From positions 105,864 through 169,863 of the forward strand of contig JAUIIL010000009.1 in assembly GCA_030431635.1 (NCBI GenBank): a DNA stretch of 64,000 nucleotides, read 5' to 3'. Below are positions 16,068 through 23,185 of the stretch, in pieces. Below the pieces are notes generated by a model. The model had not been told where the DNA came from and made no database searches. It was given only the letters and a program-made list of their open reading frames with translations. Source of the DNA: Bacteriovoracia bacterium (GTDB taxonomy: Bacteria; Bdellovibrionota; Bacteriovoracia; Bacteriovoracales; Bacteriovoracaceae). A program made the translations under genes and the position numbers. How positions within the stretch are numbered: position 1 is the first letter of the stretch; each line of letters opens with the position of its first letter.

Positions 16068-16988
16068 TTAATTATTGAGGATCTTTTCAAATTCGACATC
16101 GTACTCGTTATTGATAAACTCTTCTTGCTTCATATGAGGAGTACTGGCCATTTCTCTATGAGGAGAGTGAACTTCTTTGACTAATGCGGCCCTATTTTCT
16201 AAGAGTTCATTAAAACAATATTCTTTCGCTATCTCAAGGTACTTATTAAATTGTTCTTGAATGTGGCCATTGTATTCAGCAATACTCTTACGCCACTTGC
16301 TTTGAAGAAGTTCTTTTGTTTTTAACTCTTTCATCTTTAGCTTCATAATCTCTAGATTGGTTTCAATCTGTTTGAGAGTTTCATCTTTTGTTTTACGATA
16401 ATATTCATTGGCCACCTTTTTAGCACTTAAAGAAGGTGTCAACGGTACATATTGAGAGTAATTTTCTTTCTTTTGTTCAGAGCTTTTATTCAATGAATAA
16501 GACTGAAGCCAGCTATTGATATCTTGAACTAACCCCTGACAACTCAGCTTTAAATCTACCTTATCTTGGGACTCTTTTTTCACTGAAGCGATTGTTCTTT
16601 TTATTTGAGGTCTACTCTTATATTTAATAGAGGCAGCTTTGGCGAAGCTTACTTTTTTATCCTCTTCTTCAATTTTATTTTGTGGGAGGCTACAAACAAC
16701 ATATTCCTTTTTATATTGCCAACTCTCTTGCGAGAAATTAACTTCACAAACGCTTTCTTCACAGTTCTGATGATAACGAGAAACATATCGTTTTTTGCCA
16801 GTTTTTTTATAAGTAATACTTTGGAAGTATTCCTTATGAATTTTTTCACCAGCTTTTTGGCATTTTTTTTCTGCCACATCATGGCCATATCTGATGATTT
16901 CCTTAATTTGCCCTGATTGAGCATTAAGAGAAATCAAAAGAGAAAAAACAAGTAAAATAAAATTCTTAAAATTTTGAGCCATGACCAT
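16068..16988 (-). CDS. Exported Lys-rich protein, unknown
   Basis: The frame extends to 17162, but the upstream part is occupied by a small gene in another frame. A GGAA site precedes ATG 16988, which starts a signal peptide (MVMAQNFKNFILLVFSLLIS, cut near AQSG). 306 aa. The mature part is basic, with several Cys in its first 100 residues (KKCQKAG, NCEESVC, VVCSLPQ) and a long helical region from about residue 180. No family recognised. Its start overlaps the 3' end of the small gene by 23 bp, suggesting translational coupling. Confidence 0.75.
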   Translation of the reverse strand: MVMAQNFKNFILLVFSLLISLNAQSGQIKEIIRYGHDVAEKKCQKAGEKIHKEYFQSITYKKTGKKRYVSRYHQNCEESVCEVNFSQESWQYKKEYVVCSLPQNKIEEEDKKVSFAKAASIKYKSRPQIKRTIASVKKESQDKVDLKLSCQGLVQDINSWLQSYSLNKSSEQKKENYSQYVPLTPSLSAKKVANEYYRKTKDETLKQIETNLEIMKLKMKELKTKELLQSKWRKSIAEYNGHIQEQFNKYLEIAKEYCFNELLENRAALVKEVHSPHREMASTPHMKQEEFINNEYDVEFEKILNN

Positions 16989-17124
16989 AATTTCCATACG
17001 TAGAAAGATTAAACTCTTTAACAACAAGAGATGAAACTTCTCTTTGAGGATTTTTTTGGCCATGAAGAATAAAAGTAAAAAAGAGAAAGAAGACAATGAA
17101 AGAAAATCTAAAAGCAAATGACAT
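16966..17124 (-). CDS. 52-aa exported peptide, unknown
   Basis: A short frame with an ideal GGAGG six bases before ATG 17124. It reads MSFAFRFSFIVFFLFFTFIL, then HGQKNPQREVSSLVVKEF, then NLSTYGNYGHGSKF and stop. The first ~22 residues are a signal peptide or anchor; the mature peptide is about 30 residues. The strong ribosome site and the overlap with the next gene argue that it is translated and that the long overlapping frame is not. No family known. Confidence 0.65.
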   Translation of the reverse strand: MSFAFRFSFIVFFLFFTFILHGQKNPQREVSSLVVKEFNLSTYGNYGHGSKF

Positions 17125-17227
17125 GCAAACCTCCGAACTAAACTCCTATCGGACTTTTGCAAGAAATAATGAGCAGAAAAAAGTGAATAATATTTTTCAA
17201 AAAAAATTTTTTGAGTGTAATTAGAAT

Positions 17228-17536
17228 TTATTCACAAGATTCAAAATCTTTAAAGTAAAGTGGAAGAAGTTCATCTGGAATTTGATCGATGTAGCGGTCA
17301 ATTGGAATAATATAAAGACATAAAAACTCGGCTCTTCCATTGCCCTTTAAGTTTCTGACTTTTAGCTCATAAGCAAGTTGGTCAGTTTCCAATGAATGAA
17401 AACTGTAGGTCTCTAGGGCCTTAATCTTTCTTAAGACTGACTGATTTGATAGAATTTTAGCGCCATCAATGGCCGCAAAATCATTGCAGTAAGCAATCGA
17501 AGTTATCAGATAACAAAGAAAAATGAATCCTTTCAT
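17228..17536 (-). CDS. Small exported protein, unknown
   Basis: 102 aa. AGGA lies about 6 bases before ATG. The signal peptide MKGFIFLCYLITSIAYC is followed by a ~85-residue mature part with two further Cys (FLCLYI and the terminal ESCE). No family recognised. It lies upstream of the 52-aa peptide gene on the same strand, about 100 bp away, and just across from the dif-like site. Confidence 0.65.
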   Translation of the reverse strand: MKGFIFLCYLITSIAYCNDFAAIDGAKILSNQSVLRKIKALETYSFHSLETDQLAYELKVRNLKGNGRAEFLCLYIIPIDRYIDQIPDELLPLYFKDFESCE

Positions 17537-17630
17537 AATAAATCCTGATTAATTCAATTCTTCAGGATATTTCTGTCTTTGACAAGAATGATTTTAAAAA
17601 AGAATTTAAGCGATTTCCCAACAGAAACAA

Positions 17631-17659
17631 TTGAAAGTATTTAATTTACTACCTATAAT
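17631..17659 (+). promoter_or_regulatory. Promoter of the recombinase gene, overlapping the dif-like site
   Basis: TTGAAA (17631-17636), a 17-bp spacer and a perfect TATAAT (17654-17659). The -10 box lies inside the left half-site of the palindrome. Predicted transcription start is near 17666, leaving a ~33-base leader. A recombinase bound to the site would exclude RNA polymerase. Confidence 0.65.
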
Positions 17660-17680
17660 ATACATTATAGGTAGTAAATT
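17643..17680. other. dif: dif-like Xer recombination site
   Basis: A 38-bp inverted repeat with perfect 17-bp arms and a 4-bp centre. The 28-bp core (17648-17675) splits as half-site ACTACCTATAA, central TATACA, half-site TTATAGGTAGT, the 11+6+11 layout of dif. Read on the minus strand the middle is ATAATGTATATTAT, identical to the centre of E. coli dif. Unlike E. coli dif, the two half-sites are exact mirror images, as expected if one recombinase occupies both sides. The adjacent gene is a Xer-type recombinase. Identity as the chromosomal dif is inferred. Confidence 0.8.
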
Positions 17681-17698
17681 TAGTGTTTTTTATTGATT

Positions 17699-18655
17699 AT
17701 GGACTTAATTGAATCAAAATATCATCGGAAATGGCTGGGAGAATATTTAGTTAATTGCCGTCATAATAATAAGTCTGAGAAAACACTGTTGAGCTATGGT
17801 AGTGATCTAAAGCGCTTTATTTGCTGGTTGGAGTTCACACAGAAAATATCCCTTTATCAAGTGAAGGCCGCGACTATAAGTGCTTATTTGAAGTATTTAG
17901 AAGGAAGCCCTCCTTGTTATAAGAAAAATTTCTATGAGATTCTTTTTTTCTGGCTTAAATTCCCTATTCATAAAAAAGAGTACCTAGAAGACTTTAGACC
18001 ACTAAGCGTAGGGAGCAAAAGAAGGCATCTTTCATCATTAAACAACTTTTTTAGTTTCTTAATACAAAACTATGAAGATAAAACAAGAAAGTTTAAGACG
18101 AACCCTGTTAAGCCTAAAATTCACTCGATTAAGGTCAAAGACAAAGATGTGAACTCCACAACCTATCTTCCGGATCATGATTGGGAATCAATTTTAAGCA
18201 AGACGATTAGAGTGAGAGATAAGTTGATACTTGCTCTTATGTATTACGGAGGATTAAGACTAGAGGAAGTTGTAAATCTGGATCTTTCCCATTTTTCCTT
18301 TACTAAAAAGAGTATTAAATTTGTGAGAAAAGGTGGCTATGTTCATGAACTCGTTCCAGAAAATAGTCATGTTATTTTTGATTATCTTTATAAATGGCTG
18401 CAAATAAGAACTTTTTATGGAGAACCTCTCTTTCTTACAAAACAGGGAAAAAGAATAAGTAAAAGAGGCGCCTACTCCTTAGTCATGCAGGCCATAAAAA
18501 GAGCGGATTGCACGACAAAAGGCTTGTCTCCACATAGTTTCAGGAAAGCATGTGCAACGGGTCTTTATAAAAAGACAAAAGACTTATTATATGTGAGAGA
18601 TTACTTAAATCATAAAGATGCGAAAGTGACTCAAGGATATATAGAAATGGTCTAG
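17699..18655 (+). CDS. Xer-type tyrosine recombinase
   Basis: 318 aa from ATG 17699 (two residues shorter than the TTG frame). The N-terminal SAM-like core-binding domain (about 1-130) precedes a catalytic domain. All catalytic residues are present: Arg187 (GGLRLEE), Lys211 (RKGGY), His279 and Arg282 (SPHSFRKA), His305 (LNHKD) and nucleophile Tyr314 (QGYIEM). Length and ending match XerC/XerD/XerH rather than phage integrases. A dif-like palindrome ends 18 bp upstream and overlaps its promoter, as in systems where one recombinase is encoded next to its site. It would resolve chromosome dimers at division, probably with FtsK (not in the window). It overlaps the convergent next gene by 4 bp. 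Confidence 0.92.
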   Translation: MDLIESKYHRKWLGEYLVNCRHNNKSEKTLLSYGSDLKRFICWLEFTQKISLYQVKAATISAYLKYLEGSPPCYKKNFYEILFFWLKFPIHKKEYLEDFRPLSVGSKRRHLSSLNNFFSFLIQNYEDKTRKFKTNPVKPKIHSIKVKDKDVNSTTYLPDHDWESILSKTIRVRDKLILALMYYGGLRLEEVVNLDLSHFSFTKKSIKFVRKGGYVHELVPENSHVIFDYLYKWLQIRTFYGEPLFLTKQGKRISKRGAYSLVMQAIKRADCTTKGLSPHSFRKACATGLYKKTKDLLYVRDYLNHKDAKVTQGYIEMV

Positions 18656-19251
18656 CACTGCTGGAGAATATCGCGTCTAACAAAAAGACCAAAAGATTTA
18701 TTCTGAACTTTAAAAACTCCACGATGTTTTCTTCTTTTACTGAAGTAGAAATCTCCATTTTTGCTATTGTAAAATTGCTTGATAGATTCACCTTTGAGGT
18801 GAACTGAGCGTTGATAAAGTGTATGCCTGGCAGCAATACCAGATGAAGATTGAATCCATCTTTGAAACTCTATCGTTTTCTCTCTGTTTTTAGAAATTTC
18901 AATTCCAATATCAAATCCAAGAATTTTTAAAGAAGTTTGAGCGGATATATTTGTTTGAAAAGAGAGAGCAGTAGACCAATTAGCGAAGCGGTTGCTCTCA
19001 TCAAAGCACTCTTCTTCAAACCAAGGAAAGCCTGGAACTGGGCTTTCTTCGATAATTTCATTATAAAAAGTGATATAACGCCAATAAAGATTTTTTTTTG
19101 CTTTATGAGTCTCTCCTATTTTGATTTTTTGATAAGTTTGATGAGTGGCAGGAGATTGCAACTCGATAGGTTCAGCTGCCATGGGAAAGTCTTGGGAAAA
19201 GACGTTACAAGAGAGTATAAATACTATCGTTGAAATAAAATAAATCTTCAT
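18652..19251 (-). CDS. Exported protein, unknown
   Basis: 199 aa. MKIYFISTIVFILSCNVFSQ is a signal sequence; LSC is followed by N-V-F-S-Q, so either a lipoprotein (Cys15) or a signal peptidase I site after FSQ. The mature part is rich in aromatic residues, with two internal Cys (EECFDE and C-terminal QQC). No family recognised. It may be the last gene of the minus-strand operon that begins near 23 kb; the preceding gap is about 73 bp without a terminator. Confidence 0.7.
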   Translation of the reverse strand: MKIYFISTIVFILSCNVFSQDFPMAAEPIELQSPATHQTYQKIKIGETHKAKKNLYWRYITFYNEIIEESPVPGFPWFEEECFDESNRFANWSTALSFQTNISAQTSLKILGFDIGIEISKNREKTIEFQRWIQSSSGIAARHTLYQRSVHLKGESIKQFYNSKNGDFYFSKRRKHRGVFKVQNKSFGLFVRRDILQQC

Positions 19252-19324
19252 TCTACTATGTTAAGATATTGTTAAGGGAATCGACAATTATCTTAAGGCC
19301 TAGAACTTCTAAAAAAGACTAACA

Positions 19325-19582
19325 CTACTTATTTTGAGATTTTTCAAACTCAACGGCGTATTGGGGTTTAGACTCTCTTGAGTATGGAATAACCTTGATC
19401 TCAACTTTCAGGGCGTCGTTAGGTTGGGATATTGTTTGTAGTCGCTCAGAGAAATCAATTTTAGGAGAGGGCCCTTCATCTTCTCCAGATACTTCAATTC
19501 CATGTTGAGTTAAGGTTTTCTTGATTAATTCAAAAATAGTTGATTTACCTTCGTGACGTGAACCAAATATTTTTATGATCAT
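19325..19582 (-). CDS. Small protein with P-loop, unknown
   Basis: 85 aa. MIIKIFGSRHEGKSTIFELI contains a Walker A motif (G-x4-GKST, residues 7-15) right after a first beta strand. No Walker B is evident and the protein is far too short for a normal NTPase domain. The C-terminal half is beta-rich (VEIKVIPY, PQYAVEFEK). Start and stop codons overlap with the upstream gene (TAATG), so it is the third of three coupled tiny genes. It could bind a nucleotide or phosphate without hydrolysing it. Confidence 0.7.
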   Translation of the reverse strand: MIIKIFGSRHEGKSTIFELIKKTLTQHGIEVSGEDEGPSPKIDFSERLQTISQPNDALKVEIKVIPYSRESKPQYAVEFEKSQNK

Positions 19583-19806
19583 TATTTGATTCCGACAGCT
19601 AGCTCGAACTGTTCTTTTGTAATCAAATTTTCGCTGATAGATTTTTTAACAAGCATGAGGGCCTGAACATATTGTTGTCTCTGATCTGAGGCCACCAAAG
19701 AGAGATCGATATGTTTGAACTCATCAAGGGCCGTTGAGGATTTAACTGTTCTTTTAAGAAGTTTAATAGCTTCTTCTAATCTCTTCTTTTCATCACTTTC
19801 ACTCAT
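19582..19806 (-). CDS. Small helical protein, unknown
   Basis: 74 aa, charged and almost wholly alpha-helical (SDEKKRLEEAIKLLKRTVKS, then FKHIDLSLVASDQRQQYVQA). No signal or membrane segment. It starts and ends with TAATG overlaps, so translation is coupled to both neighbours in the three-gene set. Probably a protein-protein interaction module. No family recognised. Confidence 0.7.
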   Translation of the reverse strand: MSESDEKKRLEEAIKLLKRTVKSSTALDEFKHIDLSLVASDQRQQYVQALMLVKKSISENLITKEQFELAVGIK

Positions 19807-19991
19807 TAAGTTTTCTCCTGAGATAGTACAGTATATTCAGCTTCAACAATATTTCCCTGGGCTTGATCGTGAGCTTTTTGGGCTTGCTGTTCGAACTTAA
19901 TTTTCGCCTGACGAAACATTGTATAAAGACTCCAGACTTTTCTTATAATATAAAATAAAAAAATAAAGACGATGATTTTTAGTAAACTCAT
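19806..19991 (-). CDS. Small membrane-anchored protein
   Basis: 61 aa. One N-terminal transmembrane helix (LLKIIVFIFLFYIIRKVWSL) is followed by a short helical cytoplasmic tail ending NIVEAEYTVLSQEKT. The length, single helix and VEAEY tail resemble the DUF4834-type small membrane proteins, a weak similarity. It lies 36 bp after the large pseudo-receiver protein gene and is coupled to the next small gene by TAATG. Confidence 0.65.
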   Translation of the reverse strand: MSLLKIIVFIFLFYIIRKVWSLYTMFRQAKIKFEQQAQKAHDQAQGNIVEAEYTVLSQEKT

Positions 19992-20027
19992 ATGAGCATA
20001 CTAAAACTCTGTGCTCTAAGCGTCAAC

Positions 20028-21911
20028 TTACTCTTTTTCCTCTGAATTATCAGACGTATCTTGTTGTTTTTTCGCTTCTTTTGCCTTAGCAACTTCTGCT
20101 TCTGCCTTAAGTTTTTCTGCTTCTGCTTTGGCCTTCATTTCGGCTTCTTTCTTGGCCATTTCTTCTTTTCTTCTTACAGCTGCTTTTTGGACCTTATCAA
20201 ACTCTTCTCGATCAGCTGACTTTTTGGCCTCTAACTCTCTAAAAAAGATAGAGTTAACATGCTTTCTAATTTCTTTTTTCCCCTCTTCACTCGTGCAGTT
20301 AATAAGACCTCTATACCCTTCTTTTCCAACAGCAGCGGTACTAGAATCATTGTGTGGAACAATTGTGAGATACATAGGAATAGGTTCATTAACTCTAATC
20401 GCGGTATTAAGAGCAATTTGTTCGTTACACTGAAACCATATCTCTGACTCACAAATATTGATAATCTTTATTGGGAAAGCAATTTCAGCAAATGTTTGAG
20501 GGTTTTCTTTTCTAAGAACAACCTGGTTTTCATAAAGATTTTTTGCATTGGCCTCTATCCTTTGATCGAGTTTATGGGCCATTTGCATTGCTATCTCTGT
20601 CTCAATCAAGCCTGGTTGGGCAATGATATTAGGATAATTATACTTACCTTGCAGTTGTTTTGAGTCAGCAGTTGGGACATTATAAATAATAAAAAAGGGC
20701 TTCTTTCGACCTTCAGGTCTATAAAGATCAATAATTTTCTTTAATGTCGTCTCATCGTTTTTGAATTCAACTTGTATAACTGGTACTGCTTGTAACTCTT
20801 CTTCTGTGTATTCCTTAGACTCACTTTTTTTCTTTAATTTTTTCTCTTCCACTGCATCTTTCTTAAGCTCTTCTTCACTTACACTAGAAGATCCTCTATT
20901 TAATAATCTTTTCTTCTGTTTTACGATATTTTCAACTCTCTCGTCGTCCATTTGAAAGAAAATAATATCTGGATTCATTTTCTTTACTTCTTCTTCAACC
21001 TCTCTGAGGTAAGGCTGACACCTAATCACGTAGTTATAACGATCTGAAAGCGGTTGGTTTTGATATATGTTTAATAGCCTATCTACAATGAGCATTTTGA
21101 CAGCTTTAGGAGATGAGCGCTCAAGGTTCTCGTAAACCCAAGTCTTAAACTTATGTTGAACATTAGGGATTTCAGCAAGTCTATCGTTCTCTCTTTCTCG
21201 CATCAACTCTTCACTTGCTTCAGGATCTTTTGGAATAGGATTAATGTACAGAGGTTCAACCTGATACCAAAAGTTTTCATTATAATAAAGGCCGCTCACA
21301 CCTTTTTCCTTGATAGTAAAATAATTAGAATGAAGAACTTTAGTTGAGCTAAAAAAGTTGGCCATAAGAATACGTGAATCCTTTGCCATATCCCTACTCG
21401 CTTCAAAACGAATTCTGTCTTCAGAGATAGTAGAGATTTTAACGACTTCATAAGCGTAGGTTTCATCACTTGCTTGCGCCATTGCAAAGTCTAATTTTTC
21501 ATTAATACCAGGATAAAGAAGATTGATTCCATCATAAACGACATCATGAACTTCACCACTTTTAACATGATTATTATAAACATTTGCGTTGACTGCATAC
21601 ATGCTTACTGCTTGCGCTGTATTGTTATCATGTAGACCTACAAGGGGAATACGTCTTGTGTGATTTACTCTTCGACATAATCTTGCAAGATGCAAATACT
21701 CTTGAGTGTATTTAGAAAAATCAATGTAAATGAGGTGAGGATCTTCATTAATAATATCGATAATGAGTTGTTGAATTCTTTTTTCTTCTGTAAAGAAAAA
21801 TTGAATAAACTCATATTTATAAGTAGAGAATTGATTTTGATAACGAGTTTTTATCGTCTTCCAATAACTCTCATCGTTACCGACATAAATGATTTTATTA
21901 ATCTCACTCAT
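20028..21911 (-). CDS. Large protein with two receiver-like domains, PilZ-like segment and charged tail
   Basis: 627 aa, no signal peptide. Residues about 5-130 have the alternating alpha/beta order of a response-regulator receiver (NKIIYVGNDE, then HLIYIDFS at the phosphorylation position, then RIPLVGLHD). A second receiver-like unit (about 265-420: KAVKMLIVDRLLNIYQNQ, then PDIIFFQMDDE) is split by a charged insert. About residues 480-545 (FPIKIINICESEIWFQCNEQ) resemble a PilZ beta-barrel, a c-di-GMP-binding fold. The last ~70 residues are a Lys/Glu/Ala coiled coil. The usual phospho-acceptor Asp patterns are poor, so these are probably pseudo-receivers. A signalling scaffold is inferred. 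Confidence 0.8.
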   Translation of the reverse strand: MSEINKIIYVGNDESYWKTIKTRYQNQFSTYKYEFIQFFFTEEKRIQQLIIDIINEDPHLIYIDFSKYTQEYLHLARLCRRVNHTRRIPLVGLHDNNTAQAVSMYAVNANVYNNHVKSGEVHDVVYDGINLLYPGINEKLDFAMAQASDETYAYEVVKISTISEDRIRFEASRDMAKDSRILMANFFSSTKVLHSNYFTIKEKGVSGLYYNENFWYQVEPLYINPIPKDPEASEELMRERENDRLAEIPNVQHKFKTWVYENLERSSPKAVKMLIVDRLLNIYQNQPLSDRYNYVIRCQPYLREVEEEVKKMNPDIIFFQMDDERVENIVKQKKRLLNRGSSSVSEEELKKDAVEEKKLKKKSESKEYTEEELQAVPVIQVEFKNDETTLKKIIDLYRPEGRKKPFFIIYNVPTADSKQLQGKYNYPNIIAQPGLIETEIAMQMAHKLDQRIEANAKNLYENQVVLRKENPQTFAEIAFPIKIINICESEIWFQCNEQIALNTAIRVNEPIPMYLTIVPHNDSSTAAVGKEGYRGLINCTSEEGKKEIRKHVNSIFFRELEAKKSADREEFDKVQKAAVRRKEEMAKKEAEMKAKAEAEKLKAEAEVAKAKEAKKQQDTSDNSEEKE

Positions 21912-21954
21912 GCTTCTATTCTAGCACAAAATGATAAATGAAAATGGTTTAAAC

Positions 21955-22611
21955 TTAAATAAATTGCTTTAAATACTCAATAATTAAGGCATTTTCTGAT
22001 GAATTGGGGTAGCGAGAAAGCTTCTCCACATAGTACCTTAAATAGCTAGTATTATTGGGGTTTTGCCAAATTTTTGAGCCATATGGATGGATTGGAGCTC
22101 TTTCGGCCATAGAGACAACGTAGACTTCATAGAAGTGTTCCTTGTCCTGCACTACACTCTCTTCAATAAGTCCAAAACCTTTTTGGGCAAGAAATCTTCT
22201 GACGTGTACGTGATCGTTATGAGGAGAAAGAACGAAGTGAGAGAAGTTCTTCTCCCCACTAAGTCCATCAAGAATTCGAGTGAGAGTATGACCTCCTATT
22301 CCTGCTAAGAGAAGAGTGGATTTTTTTTGGAGTGTTAGATTTTCACCTTTTTCATGATTAATTTCTAGAGCAGAGTTTTTATAAAAGAATCCGTCAGGAA
22401 TCTGCGAATATAAATTATTTCTTTTAAGTCTCTCAAAAGCTATCTCTAAAGCCTTCCTGGATTGATCTATACAATAAACTTTAGAAAATCTATTCTCATT
22501 AAAGAAGTACTCGCCCACCAAGCAGTGATCACAAGCAATATCATAGAACTCCTCACCCACTGCATGCTGTTCTATTATTTGGATTAATGATTTAAGGCGA
22601 GTTGAAAGCAT
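21955..22611 (-). CDS. trmK: TrmK-like tRNA (adenine22-N1)-methyltransferase family protein
   Basis: 218 aa. It starts MLSTRLKSLIQII and has YDIACDHCLVGEYFF (the SAM-binding motif I, in the D-x-x-x-DH form of TrmK), VYCIDQSRKALEIAFERL (motif II), LLLAGIGGHTLTRIL (equivalent of the family's IAGMGG loop) and VLSPHNDHVHVRRFL (family: LQPN...LR). The family methylates A22 of certain tRNAs in Gram-positives; distant relatives occur elsewhere. Six bp separate it from the upstream winged-helix gene, so they form an operon. Confidence 0.8.
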   Translation of the reverse strand: MLSTRLKSLIQIIEQHAVGEEFYDIACDHCLVGEYFFNENRFSKVYCIDQSRKALEIAFERLKRNNLYSQIPDGFFYKNSALEINHEKGENLTLQKKSTLLLAGIGGHTLTRILDGLSGEKNFSHFVLSPHNDHVHVRRFLAQKGFGLIEESVVQDKEHFYEVYVVSMAERAPIHPYGSKIWQNPNNTSYLRYYVEKLSRYPNSSENALIIEYLKQFI

Positions 22612-22617
22612 GACTGA

Positions 22618-23034
22618 CTATAAAAAGTCATCATAACTCTGTCCACATAGCTTATCATTTTCTGCTGTAAAGAATCGCCTAATGAAATACTGATTAGGTC
22701 TTATTGTCTCAAGAAGACCATGCTTTTCCAAGGCCTGGAGAGCACTCAAAACCTCTTTGTGATCAAGACGATAAAGCTTTTCTAAAGTCTTAGTATCAAT
22801 AAGTGGTGAGACGCCGTAGTCGCGACTTAAATTACTTGAAATCCATATTTTTCTATAGAGATAAAGAAAGATGAGAATCTCAATACGTGAAAGTTTAAAA
22901 TCGACAAGAATTTCATCAAAAAAGATATCTGGTATCTCAGAAGTCGTGTTAAAGTCCTTCTTCCGCTTAAAATCACTTTCAACACCACGCTTTTGAGTTT
23001 TATGAGAGACCAGAATTTTCTGTAAACTGCTCAT
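22618..23034 (-). CDS. Winged-helix-like protein
   Basis: 138 aa, cytoplasmic. The basic N-terminal 30 residues are followed by a helical block (LSRIEILIFLYLYRKIW) and a winged-helix pattern (DTKTLEKLYRLDHKEVLSAL, then QALEKHGLLETIRPNQYFIRR). This could be a small transcriptional regulator or a replication-type wHTH. It is the first gene of the minus-strand operon running toward 19.3 kb and is divergent from the deacetylase gene; a CGGCAA-TAT-TTGCCG palindrome (23106-23120) lies between them. Confidence 0.7.
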   Translation of the reverse strand: MSSLQKILVSHKTQKRGVESDFKRKKDFNTTSEIPDIFFDEILVDFKLSRIEILIFLYLYRKIWISSNLSRDYGVSPLIDTKTLEKLYRLDHKEVLSALQALEKHGLLETIRPNQYFIRRFFTAENDKLCGQSYDDFL

Positions 23035-23105
23035 AGAAGCTCCTCGCTATTGGCACCTGCCTATTTTGACATGCCAAACTCAATAAAGCCAATTGACTAA
23101 AAGAA

Positions 23106-23120
23106 CGGCAATATTTGCCG
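23106..23120. promoter_or_regulatory. 15-bp palindrome in divergent intergenic region
   Basis: Perfect CGGCAA-TAT-TTGCCG, GC-richer than its surroundings, between the winged-helix gene (minus) and the polysaccharide deacetylase gene (plus). The position suits an operator; the binding protein is unknown. Confidence 0.4.
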
Positions 23121-23185
23121 CACGGCTACTAGAGATTCGGTTTCAAGCTTTCTAAAATGAATAATATAAACAAATGGAGATGTTT

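Noticed and set aside
16989..17162. N-terminal extension of the 16068 protein
   Set aside because: It is hydrophobic and basic without a coherent signal, lacks a ribosome site, and overlaps the small gene that has an ideal one.
17643..17680. Reading the palindrome as an ordinary terminator
   Set aside because: No T tract, 18 bp before a start codon, and the core matches the dif layout and centre.
23049..23072. Sigma-54 promoter (TGGCAC...)
   Set aside because: TGGCAC is present, but the -12 TTGC element is missing at the required distance.
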